NCBI GenBank assembly: GCA_964396385.1
Contig: CAYNFH010000145.1
Span: forward strand, 1 to 17,200
Source: CAYNFH01 sp964396385
GTDB taxonomy: Bacteria; Armatimonadota; Chthonomonadetes; Chthonomonadales; CAJBBX01
Direction: 5' to 3'
Length of the DNA: 17,200 nucleotides
The notes under the pieces are model-generated. The model did not search any database, had not been told where the DNA came from, and worked only from the letters and a program-made list of their open reading frames with translations. The position numbers and the translations under genes are program-made. Shown piece after piece: positions 13,805 through 17,200 of this stretch. Position 1 is the first letter of the stretch; each line of letters opens with the position of its first letter.

Positions 13805-15175
13805 ATGAATGGGAAACAGCCAACAAGAAGTCGGCGGCTATCTGTCGGCTGCTTTGGGGTGCTGGCGCTGGTCTGCGTGCTCGCATTCGTCGTTCTCGTC
13901 TGCGGTGGGTGGTGGATTGGTCGCCGTTACGTCGAGTATAAGGCCGCTGCGCGAACCCTGCCGAAGGAACTGGCTGCGGCAAAGCGTGAAGGTGTGCCGC
14001 TCACTGCCAGCGATCTCCGCCCCACCATCCCCGTGCCCGAATCCCAGAACGGCGCGCCGCTGTATCAACAAATCCGGGGCGCAATTGACTCTATGCCGAA
14101 TGCGGATCAGGACGCCGTGGCCAACTTTCTCAGGCCCGGCCGCACCGCCGCCGACGCGGCAAACGTGCGGCGGATTCTTGATGGCGTCGCACCTCAGATC
14201 GCGGTAGCAGAGCGCGCAGCGGCAATGCCCTACTGCGACTTCCACTACCGTTACGAACTCGGTCCCAACCTGCTCCTGCCGGAGTTCGCGTCCGCGCGAC
14301 GGCTCGCCAGACTCTTCGCCGCTCGCGCTATGCTGCAGAGCGACCAGGGAAAGCCCAATGAGGTGCTCAAGTCCGTTGAAGTCATAGCGCGGATCGGCCG
14401 CCAGATGGGGCAAACGCCGGCGGTCATCGCGATGCTGGTGCAGATCGCCATTCAGTCTATCGCGGATCGGGTGCTCCAGGAGGTGGTGCTGTCACACGCT
14501 GTCGACCATGCGGAACTTAGGCAGGCCCAGGCAACAGAAGGTGCATTTGGGCCCGCACCGGATCTTGAGCACGGCTTTCGCGGCGAGCCGGTAATGGGGA
14601 TGGTTGTCGTCTCAGACGTGCGGAGGAATCCATCGTCACTGCCCACGATTGCTCCTCTCGCTGAAGCAACCGCAGACTCGGACATGTTCCGCACCGCGAT
14701 GTGCGACGCCTGGGAGGCACGCATGCTTGAGTATTGGAGCAAGGTCTTCTCGGTGCTGCGGACCCACCGTGGGGAATACCTCCTTCTATATCGGGAACTC
14801 AAGTCGCTATGCGATGCGGAACAGGCAAATGAAGGGAAGCCGACATACGAGCTGAGCGCCATTCTCAATCCCGTGCTTACGCAGGCTGAATTGAAAGTAA
14901 TCACGGCCGAGGCGCAGAGGCGGCTGCGACGGGTGATGCTGCAACTCCTGGAGTACCGGCTGCGGTCGGGCAGCTTCCCGGCCTCGCTGCAAGCTCTCTC
15001 ACCGCCCGCGCCACCGGACCCCTTCACCGACGGTCCCCTTCGCTACCGCAAGACTCCAAGAGGGTTCGTGCTCTATAGCGTAGGCGAGAACTTTCGGGAC
15101 GACGGCGGCAACGGCAAGCGCCCGCCCAAGGGCGGCTCCCCGCCGGACATCGTAGTCACCTACCCATTCCAGTAA
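13805..15175 (+). CDS. Membrane-anchored protein with a pseudopilin-like C-terminal segment
   Basis: I prefer the ATG at 13805 (456 residues) since it places the basic N-terminus (NGKQPTRSRR) directly before the transmembrane segment (about 13-38, VGCFGVLALVCVLAFVVLVCGGWW); ATGs at 13724 and 13745 are in frame but would add a non-hydrophobic leader. A large alpha-helical region follows, with no family I can name. The C-terminal ~55 residues from about 381 (LLEYRLRSGSFPASLQALSP, DPFTDGPLRYR, GFVLYSVGENFRDDGG) match the 'DPF-G-pL-Y … vlYSvG-N--DdGG' ending seen in type II secretion pseudopilins and in uncharacterised Planctomycetota and Verrucomicrobiota proteins. It is therefore a single-pass protein with the bulk outside the membrane. 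Confidence 0.75.
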   Translation: MNGKQPTRSRRLSVGCFGVLALVCVLAFVVLVCGGWWIGRRYVEYKAAARTLPKELAAAKREGVPLTASDLRPTIPVPESQNGAPLYQQIRGAIDSMPNADQDAVANFLRPGRTAADAANVRRILDGVAPQIAVAERAAAMPYCDFHYRYELGPNLLLPEFASARRLARLFAARAMLQSDQGKPNEVLKSVEVIARIGRQMGQTPAVIAMLVQIAIQSIADRVLQEVVLSHAVDHAELRQAQATEGAFGPAPDLEHGFRGEPVMGMVVVSDVRRNPSSLPTIAPLAEATADSDMFRTAMCDAWEARMLEYWSKVFSVLRTHRGEYLLLYRELKSLCDAEQANEGKPTYELSAILNPVLTQAELKVITAEAQRRLRRVMLQLLEYRLRSGSFPASLQALSPPAPPDPFTDGPLRYRKTPRGFVLYSVGENFRDDGGNGKRPPKGGSPPDIVVTYPFQ

Positions 15176-15187
15176 GCCGGCGCACAC

Positions 15188-15205
15188 CACCGCGGCTTGG
15201 CGGTG
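15188..15205 (+). terminator. Possible weak terminator after 13805-15175
   Basis: CACCGC (15188-15193) pairs with GCGGTG (15200-15205) around a 6-nt loop, 13 bases past the stop, with TCACTTT following. The stem is short, so the role is uncertain. Confidence 0.35.
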
Positions 15206-15273
15206 TCACTTTCCCCTGTGCTCAACCGATAATCCCACCAAGTGCAGATGTCGCCCCCTGTAAGGAGATTCGG

Positions 15274-15798
15274 ATGCGTACGGGAGTTGTCCTATTGTTG
15301 GCCGTAGGAACCCTCCTGGGCCAGGCCGTGAACGCCAGCGCGCCGCGGGCGGGGAGTCCCGGCATCGCCTGGCGGCCGGATGTCGTAGGGGTCGCGATTC
15401 CACACTCGGGGGCCGCGGGCCGGATCCACGGGACGGCTTTCGCGCCCAACGGAGCGGAAATAGAGAACGGGTTCCTGAACATCCATCAGCGGCACGGATG
15501 GGAAACCCTGCGCGAGTTCACCATCGTGCTCGACCTGAAGCGGGGGGAAAAGCCGGATGACCGGACCTATCTGGTGCGCTTTGACAGTCAAAGAGGGCCC
15601 GCCGTGCCCCACATCCTCATGAGCTGGAAGGTCAATCCCAGGCTGCGCACCACGCGCTGCCTGGTCCAGGGATACGCCATGCGGCTTCAGCTTGGCCATA
15701 CGGTCAATGGGAAGCTGCCCGGCCGGGTCTACCTCTGTATGGACGACCCGGAGCACAGCTTTGTCGCCGGCACGTTCGTCGCCAGAGTCAAGCCGTAG
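15274..15798 (+). CDS. Small secreted protein, unknown function
   Basis: An AAGGAGA site ends 5 bases before the ATG. The 174-residue product has a clear signal peptide (MRTGVVLLLAVGTLLGQAVNA|SA). The mature part is beta-rich with GRIHGTAFAPNGAEIENGFLNI, TIVLDLKRGE and RVYLCMDDPEHSFVAGTFVARV near the end, like a small beta-barrel or beta-sandwich. There are two Cys. I do not recognise a family. Its 3' end overlaps the convergent lyase gene by 11 bases, so no terminator separates them. Confidence 0.75.
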   Translation: MRTGVVLLLAVGTLLGQAVNASAPRAGSPGIAWRPDVVGVAIPHSGAAGRIHGTAFAPNGAEIENGFLNIHQRHGWETLREFTIVLDLKRGEKPDDRTYLVRFDSQRGPAVPHILMSWKVNPRLRTTRCLVQGYAMRLQLGHTVNGKLPGRVYLCMDDPEHSFVAGTFVARVKP

Positions 15799-17164
15799 GC
15801 TCGAAGTGCGCGGTGAAGTGGCGGAGGATGGGGGCCTGGTAGGTCATGCGCATGCCGGGCAGTGTCTCCCGCCGGGCGTAGGTCTCCAGCACCACCTCCG
15901 CCAGGTAGTCCACGTGGCTCTGCGTGTAGACGCGCCGAGGCAGGGCCAGCCGCACCAGGTCCATGGCGGCGTACGTCTCCGCGCCCGTCTCAAGGTCCGT
16001 CTTCCCGAACATGGCGCTGCCAATCTCCACGCCCCGCACGCCGCCCGCCTCGTATAGTCCGCACACCAGCGCCTGAGCGGGATACTGCTCCACCGGCACG
16101 TGCGGCAGGAACGCCCGCGCGTCGATGTACACCGCGTGGCCGCCGGGCGGCTCGACCATCTGAACGCCGCCTTCCCGCAAGGTCCGCGCGAAGTACTCCA
16201 CGCACGCGTGCCGGTACTCCAGGTACCGCTCGTCCAGCACCTCCTGCAGCCCCACCGCCAGCGCCTCCAGGTCCCGCGCCGCCAGCCCGCCGTAGGTGGG
16301 GAACCCCTCCGTGAGGATGAGCATGTTGCGCGCCTGCTCCGCCAGCCGGTCGTCGTTCAGGGCCAGGAAGCCGCCGATGTTGGACAGTCCGTCCTTCTTG
16401 CCGGAGAACGTTGCGCCGTCGCAGTAGGAGAACATCTCCTGCGCTATCTCCCGCGCGCTCTTCTCCGCATAGCCCGGCTCCCGCATTTTGATGAAGTAGG
16501 CGTTCTCCGCGAAACGGCAGGCGTCCAGGAAGAAGGGGATCCCATGGGCGCGCAGTGTGCAGCTCACCGCGCGGATGTTCTCCATGGAGACCGGTTGCCC
16601 GCCGCCGGTGTTGTTGGTGACGGTGAGCATCCCCACGGGGATCCGCTCCGGCCCCACGCTCCGGATCGTCTCCTCCAGCGCCCCAATGTCGAGATTGCCC
16701 TTGAACGGGTGCTGTGTCTGAGGCTGGCGGCCCTCCGGAATCACCAGGTCCACCGCCTCCGCCCCGGAGTACTCGATATTGGCGCGCGTGGTATCGAAAT
16801 GGTTGTTGCTGGGGATCACCTTGTCCCGACCGCCGATGACGTGGCAGAGGATGTGCTCCGCCGCCCGTCCCTGGTGCGTTGGGATGACATGCTTGAACCC
16901 GGTGAGCTCCCGCACCACTTTCTCGAACCGGAAGAAGCTTCGGCTGCCCGCGTAGCTCTCGTCCGATACCATCATCGCGCCCCACTGCGCGGCGGACATG
17001 GCCGAGGTGCCACTGTCCGTGAGCAGGTCGATGAGGATGTCCTCGGCGTGGATCAGGAAGGGGTTGTAGTGCGCGCGCCGCAGTATCGTGCGCCGCTCCT
17101 CCTCCGTGGTGAACCGGATAGGCTCGACCATCTTGATCTTGAACGGCTCGAGGATGGTTTTCAT
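15788..17164 (-). CDS. tnaA: Beta-eliminating lyase, tryptophanase-type (tnaA-like)
   Basis: The 458-residue product matches PLP-dependent tryptophanase/tyrosine phenol-lyase over its whole length: IDLLTDSGT (45-53), IPTHQGRAAE (94-103), TNNTGGGQPVSM (183-194), RFAENAYFIK (217-226), the PLP lysine in FSGKKDGL (Lys257), GGHAVYIDAR and VRLALPRRVYTQ with Arg405 for the substrate carboxylate. Two positions separate the two enzymes. Tyrosine phenol-lyases have Arg in 'RSMERGI' and Phe in 'LRFFTARF'; here they are Ile381 (VRGVEIGS) and His449 (LRHFTAHF), as in tryptophanases. So conversion of L-tryptophan to indole, pyruvate and ammonia is the better guess. The N-terminal half is tyrosine phenol-lyase-like, so this needs an enzyme test. 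ATG at 17164; a GAGAGA-type site lies just upstream. Confidence 0.88.
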   Translation of the reverse strand: MKTILEPFKIKMVEPIRFTTEEERRTILRRAHYNPFLIHAEDILIDLLTDSGTSAMSAAQWGAMMVSDESYAGSRSFFRFEKVVRELTGFKHVIPTHQGRAAEHILCHVIGGRDKVIPSNNHFDTTRANIEYSGAEAVDLVIPEGRQPQTQHPFKGNLDIGALEETIRSVGPERIPVGMLTVTNNTGGGQPVSMENIRAVSCTLRAHGIPFFLDACRFAENAYFIKMREPGYAEKSAREIAQEMFSYCDGATFSGKKDGLSNIGGFLALNDDRLAEQARNMLILTEGFPTYGGLAARDLEALAVGLQEVLDERYLEYRHACVEYFARTLREGGVQMVEPPGGHAVYIDARAFLPHVPVEQYPAQALVCGLYEAGGVRGVEIGSAMFGKTDLETGAETYAAMDLVRLALPRRVYTQSHVDYLAEVVLETYARRETLPGMRMTYQAPILRHFTAHFEPTA

Positions 17165-17200
17165 TGTGTCTCTCGGTTGTACGTCAGTGCTGAGCGCACA

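Noticed and set aside
15990..16985. Second minus frame of 331 residues inside the lyase gene
   Set aside because: It overlaps the clearly recognised tryptophanase-type gene out of frame and is Gly/Arg-rich.
17165..17200. TnaC-like leader peptide upstream of the lyase
   Set aside because: Only 36 bases are visible upstream and none encodes a Trp-containing peptide; it cannot be judged within the window.

Overview
This is a high-GC bacterial window with densely packed genes and SD-type ribosome binding sites (GGAG/AAGGAG). Several things look like an environmental genome from Armatimonadota or a similar group such as Planctomycetota or Chloroflexota: paralogous Gfo/Idh/MocA oxidoreductases, a PhyH dioxygenase, a DUF4832-like secreted protein, pseudopilin-tail proteins, and many heptamer/octamer microrepeats. 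That placement is inference from gene content; there is no rRNA or marker gene. One run of ten Ns (5756-5765) marks a scaffold join, so this is a draft or metagenome assembly.

Layout. 1-2892: the start of a small membrane protein (minus), a DUF4382-like lipoprotein with a terminator (minus), and a divergent large secreted protein of unknown function (plus). 2954-5136: a Gfo/Idh/MocA dehydrogenase whose stop codon shares a base with the GTG start of a PhyH-type dioxygenase, followed by a 72-aa coiled-coil protein. 5209-6231 (minus): a J-domain/TPR protein broken by the assembly gap, and a short ORF that looks like the C-terminal remnant of a lost gene. 6237-10620 (plus): a likely sugar-metabolism operon with a Tat-type Gfo/Idh/MocA oxidoreductase, a glucose-1-dehydrogenase-like SDR and a glycogen-debranching-type enzyme. 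10843-13028 (plus): an exported HMA-like protein interrupted by one in-frame TGA, then a DUF4832-like secreted protein. 13025-13639 (minus): a low-complexity protein largely made from repeats. 13805-15798 (plus): a membrane-anchored protein with a pseudopilin-like tail and a small secreted protein. 15788-17164 (minus): a tryptophanase-type PLP lyase.

The most interesting locus is 10843-11442. The single in-frame TGA lies in a G-x-x-U-x-x-C context typical of a heavy-metal-associated (HMA) fold, and is followed at about 17 nt by a stem-loop with G as its second loop base. This makes it a candidate selenoprotein (UxxC); a nonsense mutation or sequencing error is the main alternative.

The second theme is microrepeats. 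At least seven short arrays with 7- or 8-bp period and different unit sequences occur in spacers and also in frame inside three genes (debranching enzyme, DUF4832-like protein, 204-aa protein). A separate block of three adjacent hairpins is also carried in frame within the debranching enzyme. The same octamer family appears in opposite orientation at both ends of the window.
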